Of a stretch of 64,000 bases of DNA, positions 47,527-61,203 are shown in pieces. Position 1 is the first letter of the stretch. Each line of letters begins with the position of its first letter. Made by a program: the position numbers and the translations under genes. This DNA is from Numida meleagris (lineage: Eukaryota; Chordata; Aves; Galliformes; Numididae): assembly GCF_002078875.1 (NCBI RefSeq), contig NC_034412.1:6891759-6955758 (forward strand). The letters are read 5' to 3'. The notes under the pieces were generated by a model. The model did no database searches and had not been told where the DNA came from. It was given only the letters and a program-made list of their open reading frames with translations.

Positions 47527-50500
47527 TATTATGAAACATTAAATCATTCAGCATGACTGGAATGGAGTCTTCCTGATGTGCTCGCAGGAAGAGTTCAGCC
47601 TTGGTTCACAGAAACATTCCTAGCATTTATTCTACCTTCTGAGCAAACAAGGAAACTAAGACAGCTGGAGATTTTCTTAGAGGTCAGCAAAACTTAAAGA
47701 TTTTGTATAGTTTCAGGGTGGAGTGTTGATTGGATTCAGCTCTGATGGCTTTGGGTTGAGTTCAGTTTGACACTGAGGGGGAAGCTGGAATATCTGTAAC
47801 CTGTATCATTTGTAATGGAAGGGAAATTTGCACATACAAGATTTGAGTTTCAGACAAAAGCATATGAGGCATGCTAATCTAATGAAATAAGAATATGTGC
47901 AGCCTAGATTCTTGCTGCTTTAGGTTCATTTTGATGTAACAGATCTAACCCTAAAATACGCATTATCATGTAATATAGTTCAAAGCGAATATTAATTATA
48001 TCCCTAATTTAGCAAGTTTATCCTGTTTTGTATATTTATTGTATATTTAGTGCTTTGCATATTTCCTGTCTTTAGAGGTGAGGTTGCTGTTGTATAACAG
48101 CAACAGAAGGATCCAAATAATCCATTTGGATCAGATTGCTTGAGGCAGGTAATTGTAGCAGAGGCAGACATGAGGACTGACAGCTGCCGTGGTCAGGAAT
48201 GGTTAATAAGGGCTGCGTTAATGGCTGTTTCTGTCTTTTTTAGCTCTTTTGAGTTCTTTTAGCTGCATCAGCTTGAGCTATAGCAACTCACAGGACACCC
48301 AAGCAAGGTGAAGTGTCAGTTTAAAGATGGAGTGTTGGCTTAGTAACTTAATTTTAAAACAGAGGGTTTTTTTAAGCTTTCCTTACAAAAGCAAATTGGG
48401 ATCTAAATGAATTTCTCCACTTCTCTAGGAGCTTGAGGCTACTGTGGGCGACTTCTATGTTTAAACTGCCCTAGTCAGCAGAGTAGCAGGTTACTGCTGT
48501 TGAAAACTGGGCAATTATCTGTCTCCACGAGCAAGAAATACTCTATACACTGCAAATCTGTCTAATTTGATTAGGAGAGCTGGAGTGAAGGCATTCTACC
48601 TTTCTTTACCTGGGGGCTAGGTGCTTCTAAATGTCCTTTCTGCTTAAAACTTCTTTCATTCCTACCTGTTTCTCCTTGTTTCAACTCGAGCACTGCTGCC
48701 CTCTCTCTTCTGCCTTCCCAAAGGAAGCACACATGAAGCATACTGAGCGTGCCAGAAAATTTTCGACATTTCTCTCACAAAGGTTTTTCTTGCTGATCTG
48801 TGCTTCCTTGATGTGTGCATGATGAATAGAATCTGAGGCCCTAATCGTGCAGCTGAGAGTGTGTAGGAGTAAATCTGTGCCCACTTGCAGCCGCAGTGAC
48901 TCCAGGCAAGGGGGTGACAGGGCCATGCGTTAGTCGCTGCCTTGAGATCACATCAAAATATACAGACTTCCAATTACATAAGTATTGTATTAGGAGATAA
49001 TAAACCAGACACTAATTCTGTAAACAGAGAGGCATTTGATATCCTGGGTGAGACAGATTTAATATAGAGCTTGAAGATGAGTCAGACTGCCCGGCCCTTG
49101 TCTTTGCTCTCTTGCTCTGAAGGTCAAAACCCATCAGCAGGAGAAGTTGAAAATCCTCAGCTGGAAAGTCTTTGTGCATCTAGAGGTACTTCATGCCTTC
49201 TGCTGACCACCTTGGGGGTTGATTGTGGACAGACCTTCCTCAGCCAGTACCAGGGGTCTGAGCTTAAACGTAATGGGCTGTGCTGTCGCAGGGATGGATG
49301 TTTTCCTCTGCCACCAGCAGGCTCATCTGGCCCAGTGTGTTCACACAAGCTCCTGCTCTCTTCTTCTTTGCTCAGCTGCATCTTCTTGACCATGTGGGTG
49401 CTGTGCATTTTTTGGTTAAACTGCAAAGGAAGAGATTATACAATTATGCCCTGTCAAAAAGGGAAATGAGGTTGCTCTCAAACTCGTTATCATGGCACAT
49501 GTACACATTTGGAGTAAAAAGCAGAGAAGAATTATAACTTGCTCTGAGGTTAGGTGTGGGATTTTGTAATCTGTTTGGATCCTATAAAGAAACGATCCAT
49601 TGCATTGCTCCTATAAAGAAACGATTCCAGCCTTTCAGAGTCTTGTCATTACTTCCAGTATCAGGTTTTATGTGTGGTAAATGCTTGTTCAACCTCATTT
49701 TTGCCTACTCATCGGAAAAAAGAAATGGTAAGGCACCAAAGATCTTTATCTGGGTTCTGATTCTGGATTTTCCTGGGTATTAACTTATGTTTTGCTTACA
49801 AAGGATGCTGAATAACACTGAGATTCAGGAAGATACTGTTAACAGGCATCACTGATTTTCAATTAATTGTAACTCAATACAATTTCAGTTTGGAAGATTG
49901 TTCTAATATGTACCTAACCAGGCAGATGTGCTTTGAGCTAGTTAAAATCTAGTAATGGTGGGAAGGTACAGTGTGGTTGTGTTAAGTAGATGCCATTTGG
50001 ATAGTATTTTTATTTTCTGGTGTTTGGCTCAATAAAGTGAATAACCTGTGATTTTCTATTCAATACATTTTGAAAGAACAATGTGAAAGAGTGCCAAATA
50101 GGCAGCCAGAGTTACTGGGTGAACATTCTCCATTACGGTGTCAAAACCCTTGGACAGTTACAGCATTCCCTTAAAAAATGATCGAGAATACTTTGGCCAT
50201 AAGTGAACTCCAAGAAACCTAATGCTGAAATTCCACATAGACAAAGAACATAAATTGACTTTTTCTCTTTTTTTTTAGGCAAATGAAAAGCAAACAGTTG
50301 AAATATAATTAAATTGCCATTCAGCCTGCAAGCTCACAGTAACTTTCAGTGTTTGCAGATAATGTGAATGTACTTTATTCGGTTAAGTCATTATTTTTAA
50401 CAGTTGAGCCTATCTAATCATTAGCTGGATCGTGAAGTCAATTCCTTTCATGCATTCAGTAACTCATCTCATCTAAATTGTTTCAGTTCCTCAGAGATAG

Positions 50501-53500
50501 TTTTTGAATATGCATGGCATATTTCAGCATAGTAACTAGGAAGTCATTTTACGTTGCTTCTCATTAGCAAAATAAAGTATCAAAACAGGTTTTCTTTCCT
50601 TTAGAGGAAGCTCTTCAATTAGCTCTGGAGCATAATTCACCTTCAGTTCCCTCACACACGTTAATAGCTATTCCTTAATATTTGATGTAAAATGATAACT
50701 AGATAAAATTTAATTGCATTGCTTATAATTTACTTTTCTTCTTCAAAGAACTACTAAACCAATCTGGAGCTGAGTTCTATGCAGAGTATAAACTGAAACT
50801 TGAATCCAATAATCTGTTCTGTGCTTTGGCAGAGCATTTATGGGATGGACTTCTCAATTCCCCCTTTCAGCGAGCAGCATGGAGCACGGCTGCTGAGAGA
50901 ACTGGCTGCTCAGGTTGCTCCTTCCCATCGAGCTGGTTTAGAGGTACAGGATGTGGCAGTGGTGACATCCCCAGTTTGGTGCTACTTCTATGACCTGCAT
51001 AAGAGGTAGTGCAGAATTTGCTCCACAGTTGTTTGATGTACCACACCAAAAAAATCAGCCAAAAGAACAAACAAACCAACACATATTTTTATGGATCCAA
51101 AATATGTGTCACATTATAAGCAAGTATATCCTTGCATACCATCTGGGATGACTTCATTCTCTGCTGCAGCAGAACATGGCAATTGCTGAAGTGTGCACTG
51201 TGCTACCACTTGGCAGCTTATGACAGGAAACAACACAACAATATATTCAAATCCAGAGGGAAAAGCTGCAGAGGTACTACATGGTGCTTTGGTCAGGGCA
51301 CAGGTACTCTGTCTTTTGAGATCACTAAGTCTGATGTGCGAGTGGCTATTATTACTGCTGGCTTTTTTGTTTGATTGGATTTTCTAATGCTTTCCCAGAT
51401 GGCAATATTTTCGTGTGGATAGGAAGTTTCAGTAGCACCTCTGGACTCAGGGGACATGTCCCAGGAATGGCTGAAAGAGAAATGTAAACAGCTATCTGCC
51501 AGAGCACTTGTGCTAAGGATACCCAGCTACACTATCTTTGAAACGCCCTGGGTAAATCCTAAGTCAGTATGAGGTTTACACTCTGGGCTTGTCATGGAGG
51601 TCATGGGAATCATGAATTTGAAGAAATCTTAGTATTTTTGCAATACACCCTGCTGCTTACCCAGAGGGAATACTTTTTGGATCACACAAGACACACAAAG
51701 AAAGATTGCCTTATCACTCCAGCTTGTACCAATCATAGGGTAATTTTATAGACAGTGGAATCTGCTCAGTAAATATTTTCTTTAGTAGTTACAATCATAT
51801 TTGATACGTTTTTCATTTACCTACCTTCACGTAATTGATTAAAAATGTTCCAAAAACCTTCCTACAAAAACAGTGTGATGGAAGAATAAGAGATGCTACC
51901 ATGTCTGCAGATAATTAATCAGTGGGGGGGCAGAACGATTATATATTTTTTAAATTTAAAATTCTGGTCTGGCCTTTGTATTCAAAAATACACGTTTGTA
52001 ACCCCAGACTGTGATAATTTCTTTAGATACACCTCACAAACATTTTTACTTCATTTTGTATGCAGATATAGATATGGAGCTCACTGAGGCCTCTGTGTTT
52101 GCTATGAAAAGTCAGTAAAATCCAGGTGGGGCAGAATAGGGAAACAGATTTGAGTGATGTAAAAGGAAAGAAATTGCATCTTAGTGGGACATGGTCTGCA
52201 CGGAGAGATCATTCTTACTCCTCAAATAATTTCTGTTCCTCCAGGGAACTGCTTTATAATTAACGGTCTCTGTTTATGGTATATTTATGTCTGAAAAAAA
52301 AAAGTAAAAAAAAGTAGACATGTCCTTCATCAAGTATCTCAGCATGTAGGCCAGTAATTATTCTTACGCAACTTGTATTGTATGTGGTATAAAGCTCCCA
52401 CGCTGTGCCAAATACTAAAGGGCTGCTACTACATTCAGCAAGCACAAGTTAGAAAAAAACTATTATTTCAAAAAAAAGGGACAGAGAGAAAAATCTCTTT
52501 GACTCTCAGACCCATCTGTACTGATGAGTGGGCTTGAGGTTTGATGCTGTCATACTTGCAGAAGCTGTAGGCTTAGAGGAAAGGATCTCTTCCCTCCACT
52601 CATCCGCCCCTGCAATGCCCAAGATGGGAAGGTTCCTCTGCAGGTTTGGATCAATCCTTGTCACTGGCATGTGTAAATCTGTTTGAGCTGCTTCACTTCC
52701 AGGGAACTTCGACCAAATGTTATAGACTGGTGATTCCGGGAATCTCTCCTTTATCCAAACCATAAAAGTGTTTTGTGCTCTAACTCTGAGCTTAGCTCCT
52801 GTTTCTGCTGTCTTACTCATGCTTCGACTAAATAGTTCACTCTCTGCATTCGGAGATTGACATCTAATGCAAGAAAGAAATATTCCTTCTTTGTATCAGT
52901 GTATTTTAGAGTCTTCTGATGAAACTCCTCAAGCCTGAAGCAGCTGTTGTGTTTCCACAAGTCCCTCATGGGATTCTCTGGTCTGGATGGCTTGGCTGCA
53001 GAACGCCCAATGCTGTGAAGTTTATATTATTAAATGAAGATAAGCTCACCACCACTCATATCATCTATAACTTAAAAGAGGAACATATATTTCTGAACTG
53101 AGTTTTGGAAATAAAAATTCCAATTCGATACTTGATCAAACCACTTCTATTCTAGGAGAGTAATTTTTTCTGTTCTGAAGAAAATCGAGTTATCAAGCAG
53201 ACAAATTTGACATGTCCAAGGAGCAGGTCAAAGTTACATGAGCAGAGTTCAATAAAACAACCAAAAATTACATTTCACTGACACCCTCCTCCAACAAGAA
53301 GGATTTGGGCTTTATGCAAGCTCCAAAGAGAAAAGAGGCCATTTTTGCACTGGGATTGGAACTAAACAGGTACAGGACTCAAACTTTGCTACCTCTGCAG
53401 CATTGATCTCATCTTAATTGATCCCGGTTATGAACAGTTACAGTGCTCCTGACTTATACATTTTAAATTCTCAGGATTCTATGATGGGATTCCTGACATT

Positions 53501-56500
53501 TGGTGGTTTTATTCAACCTGTAGCTTTTGCAGCCCAGTGGTTATGTAGGCATGCCAACTTTTCCTATGCTACAGTTTGCAAATGTAGCTAGAATACATCT
53601 AAAATACCAGAGACACACTAAAATTGTAAACACATTTGTGGGGGAAAGATTCACACTTTTAAATAAATCTTATGATTTTTTCAGGCCTGACTCACAATTT
53701 TAATGCTAGTGGTTGGCAATATTGCTGTTTTTCTCCAGATGGTTCTTTCTGAAAGGAAAAAAAAAACTCACAGTACCATATAGGACACTTATCTTGAAAT
53801 TCAAATAGCAACAGTAGATTTGTAAAAGAAAGAATATGAAAAAGAATAGGATGCATAAATCCAAAAATCCAAAGGCAGATGTTTAATGCTGGATTATACC
53901 TTCTCTCATCTATTCAGGGATGTTCAATAAAATTAACCCAAATGAATTTAGAATTGAAATGCATTAGTGAAACCATATACTCAGTCAGAATTTAAATGCC
54001 CTCAATTTGCTTTAGTTTAATTCTCTTTGTAATGAATTAATGAAACCAAGTTATGCCACCTTTATTTCTGAATGAAAGTCCATCCGGTTAGCAGAGCTTA
54101 TCTACCTAATTTGCCTTAAATTGACACCTTTTGTTTAATTCAGCTTCTTTTCCTGAGTGTCCTTGACACGTGGAGACAGCAGAGGGCCAGCAAAGGGATG
54201 AATGCTTGTCAGATGCGGTGAGATTCTTTCTTCGTTATGCTCATCTCTAGATTTTTCAGACTTTCAATATACTCACTGGAACACGCTGTCTTCATTCCCC
54301 GATGAAGTCAGTGAAAACTCAGCTGCAAACGGCCTGAATTAGGTATGCTGCAGATTGTGTGTCTGTGCTTCTCTCAGCAGATGTGTGTGAAGGCCCAGCA
54401 AGCTGTGAGCTTGTTCCACCCTGTGAGCATGGGGCTGCCGGTGAAGGGCCCCATCCACTCTCAGACTCCCTGCCATGCGCAGATGTGGGAAGAGAGGATG
54501 CTTGGAACTGTATCAGCCAGCACCTCTACCTGTCTTCTTCCTCTGAAATCAAGATGGCAATTAATAACACAAGTTTGCAACTGTGCAAACTGGGTGGAAG
54601 TTATATGCAGGCATTTTTCCACCAGATGAAAACTAGTGCACAACACTGAGGAAAAGTGGGCTTTTCAGCAGTCCTGCTGCTGAAGGATGGGTAGCACTGA
54701 TTCATGTGAAATTGGTGCACCACAGATAAAACCAGATCCAACACAGATCCTACCAGTGCAACTATAGCAAGATGAAGTTTTTCCACCAGTTCCAAAGGGC
54801 AGTAAGAGATTATATCCTATCTGCTGTTTCTCATGTGCTGACAGTGTTTCTGATTTAGTTTTAGGAGGTATGAAGGTGGATTATATATTGTCAAGTCTGA
54901 GAAAGGTCTGTATGAGAAACCACAAATAATCTTGGCTTAGTGCTGTCGTAAATGGAAAGCCTGAAAAATGTGTCTCCATCTTTAAAGCAATGTGTGGTTA
55001 TGTGAGATTTGGACTTAATGATCCAGGATAACCTTTTCAGTCTTGCCACACGTTTTATGCTTTTTCCAATTCTCTGTGCTACATCATTTCACTTTGTGCA
55101 ATCAGTCTAAGACTCTCTGGAGTAGATATTTCATATTACTTTAAATATTTGCCATAACTACTCTGTTCTCATTCATTCTCAAGAACTACAAACTTTTCAC
55201 ATCACAGATGTAATTTTCTAAATCAGTGCCTAGCATTTCAGTGATATAGTTCTTCTAAGAAGAACTTCCACATTATAAAAATGTTAAAAAAAAGCAATTT
55301 TTGAGCATCTACCATGGCAGTGTACTGAAAAACACTGCTGAAAGCCAGGAGAAACATGGAGACATCACTAGCATCTAGATCCAGTTTTTAATTGCAACGC
55401 AAAGAGATAGTTAACTGTTGGAAATATCTTTTGGAATCTAAATTATCACAAAAGTAGATCCCTGAATGTGTGTATCCCAACAAAGAAGTAGATTAACTTA
55501 ATTATGCTCCCTCTGGTAACATATGGAACATTTCAAATCAGGACATTTTCACAACAAAAGCTTTTTCTATCTTCCTTTGCATGTAACTGGAAAACAGAAA
55601 ACTCCACAAAACATTTGAATTGAGTTGTGCAAGGATCTAAAGTGTAATACAGATTAGTCCTTGGAATAGAAGGCTTCTTGTCCTTAATGCCAGGATAGAT
55701 TTTCTTCTAGCTGCTTATCCATTTGCCACGTATCATGCCAAGATGTGTGACAGAGATCAACAGTATGATTTGATCCTTGTTGGAAAGCACTCAGGCAAAA
55801 TATATTTAGAAAGCAAGCTCTATCATTTGCCCACCCTTCCAAATGTTTATTTATATATTTTCAGTGCGAGTTGTATTTTGGACTAACAGTTCTCACTACA
55901 TGTTCTGTGCTCTCATTCACTTTGGAGGATATATGGGACGCTCAGCAGTTCCCCACCAGCCCAGCTGAATAGCTGTGAGCTATTTATACTTCCACAGTAG
56001 TGGGGCTGGGGCAGTGGCGTTTGTACTAGTGATTAAATGTCTTCCAAACCTATTCATGTCGCAGAGCTATAAATGATGGATTTTTCACATTAATGAAAGG
56101 AGCCCTTGGAGCCCTCTGGAGTGCACAGTTCTATTTTTACCTTTCACTATCGGAGAATGAGGAAAGATAGGCCAATGTGTTTCTTTTTTTAAAACGGCAG
56201 GGACAGAAATTTGGCCTGCTCTGGCCATCGTTCAAGTGCCTACATTGTTAACTATTGTTGGTCACAAATTCAGAGCTCATACTTGTTACATCATTTCGTC
56301 GGGGGGACTTTTTCCACTTACTTTGGGCTTGTTAGCAGACCTGGCCTAAAAATAAACATGTGGAAGGAAATCTGAAACTGATTTCTCCACTGTGAAAGTG
56401 ACATGGTATCCAACCTTGCAACAAGGTTATGATTTAGGGTTCACGCTTGAAAGTTCCCAGTAAATGACTCTATGAGTTATTACGCTGCTCTTTGTTCTGT

Positions 56501-59500
56501 ATTGTTACTGCTATACTGCTGCTTCTGAGTACAGAAAGGGGAGAAGAGCTTTCGTGAAAGTAGTCCCCTGTTTCAGGGAGGCTTCTGTCATCTTCTAGGC
56601 GTCCTGAGAGAAAAGCTTTTGATTAAAACAGAGAGAAATGTCTGCCATCCCCAAGGTCACTATGGTAAGAAACAAATCAAGAGAACGAGCCTCCGTTCTC
56701 AGGCAGTCCTCACTGCTCACTTCAAATTAAGAAGGGAATGTACAGTTTCATCATCACCCATTCTATCTGCAACAGTGTCTATAGCTCTATGTACATAAAT
56801 ATGAGACGATAACGCAGAGGAAATAATGGATCTTGGACACCAAAACCAAAATCACTTGTTCGTATTTATTTGTATTCTGCCTTTGCGAAAAAGCAAAGCT
56901 AGAATAGGATAAAATTAAATGCTAGATTCATGCCACCAAGACAGCTTTGAGTTCCAGCAACTAGCATTCATGGAGATCTAGGAGAAACAGTGTGAGAGGT
57001 CATTGTGTTTCAGCTCTCTGTAGGTAGGAAGAAATGGTACTGAATTTGGAATCCTGAAAGGTTTTGCTAATTTGCAGCAAAAAGAATAGGGTCTCTGAGT
57101 GAAACTACCCATGTGCTGCTGTAGCCCAGACATATAATCTTCCAGACATCTCAGCATGAGGCTTTTTCTCAGGAAACAGCGTTTAGTGGTTGTTGGACTG
57201 GTTCTCCTAAAATGGTTTCAGGCATGTATAAGTGAGTCAGCAGTGAACAGCAGTGATAAGTAACTGCACGCAGGAAAGAGACTGCATCCCTTAAGCCTTT
57301 GGGAATCCTTTAGAATGCCTTTAATTCTTTCTTTTTCTTCTGTCTTCGGTGAAAAGATTTTAAAATGTGAGAGGGGAAGAAAAGCAGTTTGTCATAAGTA
57401 AAAAGCTATGGAAAGAAAAGAAGATATTGAAGTTATAACACATAAGCCAGTGCTCTCACAGAATTTGCACCATCCTCAGCAAGTGGCCAACTCACAGCCC
57501 TTGGAAAGAACACAGTCTGGCTCTCTGAAAAAAATCAGTCATGATGTTAAAAACTGGTCCGACAGTTCAAGAAATGGAAGAGTTTCATATTTTAAGCCTA
57601 TTTAAAGATTTAAAATATTATCTATAGTACCTGAAATCAGCACTGGGGAAGAAAAGAGAGAACAGAGGACCATAGGTCTTTGATTGTTGTTCAATTTGAT
57701 ACAGCTCATTACAGTCTCTTAAAAAAAATTGCTCAACTTAGATAAGTGATAGACTGAATTCCAAACAATGTTTCTGATAACTGTTCTAAATCAAAATTGC
57801 TATTTTAATCAACTATAATGCTTGGGTTTTAAGCTGACAAAAATGTGTGCAGGAGACAAATTGCTGGTGTAAGTGCAGTGGTATTTGAAATCAATATAAA
57901 CTGAGCAAAAATTATGTTCCTCTTTGCTTTCCTTCTTAGGTTTCTATGGAAACCTTCTTGGAGGTGGTTTTAGGAAATGTTAAAATAGAACAATAAATTT
58001 TTTTATTCATACATGCAACGTAAATATCCTTCCTGCATTTTTTTTATGGAGGTGAAAATATGATTTCATCGTTTACTATTCTCCCTTGAGAAACAAATCA
58101 AATATGATCCCGTCTCCTTAGGGTTTGCTTTTCTGCATTTGGCCAGCATGTTTGAGAGGGAAAGCGCTAATCTTCTGTGCAGAACATCTATTATTTATTT
58201 ATTGTATCTTACTAAACTATCTTATTTCTTTTTATCCAGCTTTACAATTTGTTCCATGAGAAGAATGCCTAAAAAGTTTTTTTATGGAATCACAGCTCTG
58301 TTAAGCTCTTCATGAACATAACCATGCCCTCAGAGTTTTAGCCAGAAGAAAAAGCAAATTCAAACTCATATTAACATCACTATAAATAGATATTGATAAT
58401 GAGTGTTTGGGAAATATTGTGCACAAATACTCTTTTAATGAACTATTGCTGCATAGAATGAATTTTCACTTAGTCTAAACCAACCACATCTGCCAGACAT
58501 GGCTTCAGTGTGCTGCTGAGATTGTCAGGAACCACATCTGAAAAGATACTTTTGAGTTTCCACCTCCTAATGGATCCCAAAGGGGCAATCCTGGAACAAC
58601 AGCAGGTCTCCTGGCAGTATGGGAAAAATAAGGGCCCCAAACACAGATGGTCCCTTATGGGTCACTTTGGATGCAGCCTGGAGAAGAGCTGTTTTTAGAG
58701 CACAGCAAAAGGGGTTTGTGTGGCTCAGTTGTTCTGGCAAAGCAGTTTCTGATGCTACCAGAAAGGTGGATTTCCTATAGAATGGTGAGAAAATCAAGAG
58801 GCTCTTTTTGGAAGGATGGTAGGCAAAACAAGGAACTTAGGATGTTAGGCTAAACCTTTCACCAGTCATTACATAACATGGTCGTATAACTCCATCATGT
58901 ACCTAGTTGTGTTATCAGACTATGGAAACTGACTGTGATTGATGGCGCAGGTGAAGATGTTTTTGGATTGTGTATGTTGGCTATACAGCAAAACATATTA
59001 GCTGTGCTGGAACTGTATTTCCAAGCTGGGTGTGCAGAATTGATTTATTTGATTTCTATCCAATGCTCTTTTGCTACACGTATCAGCTTTGTATCTTCTT
59101 ATTTAGGTGTTCAATTTTTTTGGTTGTGTTTTCATCACTCTGGTTACCTTTGAAGGCTTGCTTTTAAATCTGAGAACACTCCAATCCATCTTGTAGGTAT
59201 GCAGCGAATGTCAGGAACATTATCGCTGCGAGGACACATTAGGGGGCTACTGAACCCTGTACAGGGTTCAATCTCCAGCTGATAACAGAGGATAGGGATT
59301 GAAGAATTCAAATGATTTGTCCTGGTATTTTCAATATTTATGTTTTCACCTTAAAGATCATTCATGGAGATCAGAAGCCCTTTTATGAACTGGGACTCTA
59401 GAATGTTGCAGCCCCCACCTCAAACCTTCATGCACCTAACCCTGCTGCAGCACCAGCACAATGTACAAGGCAGAGCTGAGAGCAGCAGTCCCATGCCTCT

Positions 59501-60925
59501 GTGCACAAACATTTCCCTGCCTGTTCTGCCTCTTTCATCTCCCCACTCCCCACTGTTATATGCCTTCATCTGCTCTGTAAGATAGATGAAACACTTGTTC
59601 AGTGCTGGCTGGCATAGCAGCACCTGCATTCACCACACTCTTCTGTCCTTTTTCCTTTGTGCTTCCCCTCTCCCTGTTACTGTTTCTTTGCATTCTCTAA
59701 CTTAAACTAAAATTCCTCTTGCTTCATTGGTATCTGCAGTCCTTCATCTTTCAAAAAACCTTGTCAGTGTTCTCTGTTCTTTACATAATACTCTTCAAGA
59801 AAGAAGGGGTTAATTTTTATTTTTTCTAAAATTAAAGCAGTAAAATTAAAATTTCCAATGTGCTGCCTGTGGCCGTGCTCGAGGCTGAAGCCAATTGAAA
59901 TTTGTGCTATTATAGCACTGAACAGCCAAACAGAATTCAGCCCCCTATCTTTTGCTGGAAAAAAAAATAATCCCATAGAGCTGCCTCCTTTGCAGCAGTT
60001 CTTGAGTTGAAATTACAGCAATACCCCAAAGACAGACTGCTGCAGCCTTTCATTCCACCACCCAGTGAGGTCTGCTTTGAGATCTGGAGGGTTCTGGTAG
60101 AGCCGTGCACAGTCCCTCCACCTGACCTTCCTCTCTGCTGCTTCCTGAATTAGAATGATTAATTCAATTCCCGTGATATCTTATTTTCTCTCTCCCAAGT
60201 ATCTCTGATGTGATGGTTAGGTTACAATTGGCCAGAAAATGGTCTCAGACTTCATGTGGTCTTCGTCTTTACTGTCACTATCACTCCTCCATTTACATTT
60301 TGGATGGAGATTATTCCTCTATCTTGAAAGCTGCCTATTTCAGTTATCCCAATCATTTTTTTCAATCATTATATAGCTTGGTTCTAAGACTGCCAAAAAG
60401 ATTTGTTCAGATACCAGCTCATCATTTTGAAACTCAAAGCAACAGAAAGATGCAATAAATGAAAAAAACCCCAACAACCAAATGTACAAAGCTTTGCCAA
60501 TATAGGATGCACGAACAGTGAAAAATGGAAGCTGTACAGAAATTCACCAAATGCATTTATTAGTGGTTTCAAGATGCCTGAAAACCTTTTCAAAATGATT
60601 AAAAAATCCAACATATAGATTATTCATATGCTGCTTGAAAGCTAATGGCTTTTCTTAGCCAAGGAATCTTTTCCTTGGATGCCTTTCCAGGTGTCCAGGT
60701 GTGGGAATGACCTGCCTGTGTGGTGCAGAACATGGAAGTGTTCCCTGTGTTCAAAACCAGAGCCTTGGAAACCATCCTGGAATCCACATTTAAAGCCTGT
60801 CTGCTTAGAGAGTTGTGAGGAGCAGAATACATAGTCAGTGTAGAAGACCATGGGGTTTAAATTTAAGGTAGTATGTGTCTTGATTTGAATATTTGAATGT
60901 TAAATATTAGCCAGGGTAGACGCTC
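47527..60925. other. Long non-coding stretch; no gene recognised
   Basis: About 13.4 kb. It contains the paired 17-base direct repeat at 49580-49625 and scattered open frames of up to 132 codons (49071-49469, plus) and 104 codons (52506-52820, minus). These have no family I recognise, and their number is what chance predicts. A pyrimidine-rich zone occupies about 59500-59760. I see no transposon end. Confidence 0.55.
49580..49625. repeat. 17-base direct repeat, 29-base offset
   Basis: TCCTATAAAGAAACGAT occurs at 49580-49596 and again, identically, at 49609-49625, with 12 unrelated bases between. Confidence 0.8.
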
Positions 60926-60929
60926 AAGG

Positions 60930-61203
60930 AGGAACTTTGGGAGCAGAAGCAGCAAAGAAGACACTACGTTTTAACAGTGCCAAGGGTATTTTCACTGAGA
61001 GTGCAGTGAGGTGCTGGAATAGACTGCCCAGAGAAGTTGTGGATGCCTTGTCCCTGGAGGTGTTCAAGACCAGGCTGGATGGGACCGTGGGCAGCCTGGC
61101 CTAATGCCTGATTTAGTGGTTGGGAAACCTGCCTGCAGCTGGGGGGTTGGAACTAAATGATTTTTGAAGTCCCTTCCAACCCACGCCATTCTATGATTCT
61201 ATG
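60930..61203 (+). mobile_element. CR1 LINE, 3' end (about 270 bases), plus strand
   Basis: It contains, in order, a TTTTCACTGAGAGTGCAGTG block, 'TGCCCAGAGAAGTTGTGGAT', 'CCTGGAGGTGTTCAAGACCA', 'GGCAGCCTGGCCTAATGCC', 'GGGGGGTTGGAACTAAATG', 'AGTCCCTTCCAACCCACGCC', and the terminal octamers ATTCTATGATTCTATGAG. This is the canonical 3' end of bird CR1, covering the C-terminal end of ORF2 and the 3' UTR. It is 5'-truncated and the best preserved of the three CR1 tails here. The exact 5' limit is uncertain. Confidence 0.96.

Noticed and set aside
49071..49469. 132-codon plus-strand open frame with one hydrophobic segment
   Set aside because: It is isolated, with no family, no promoter or splice context, and an overlapping antisense frame. 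Best explained as chance.
52506..52820. 104-codon minus-strand open frame of rather balanced composition
   Set aside because: It looks protein-like by eye, but around eight frames of 100 or more codons are expected by chance (rough estimate from stop frequency). No family recognised.
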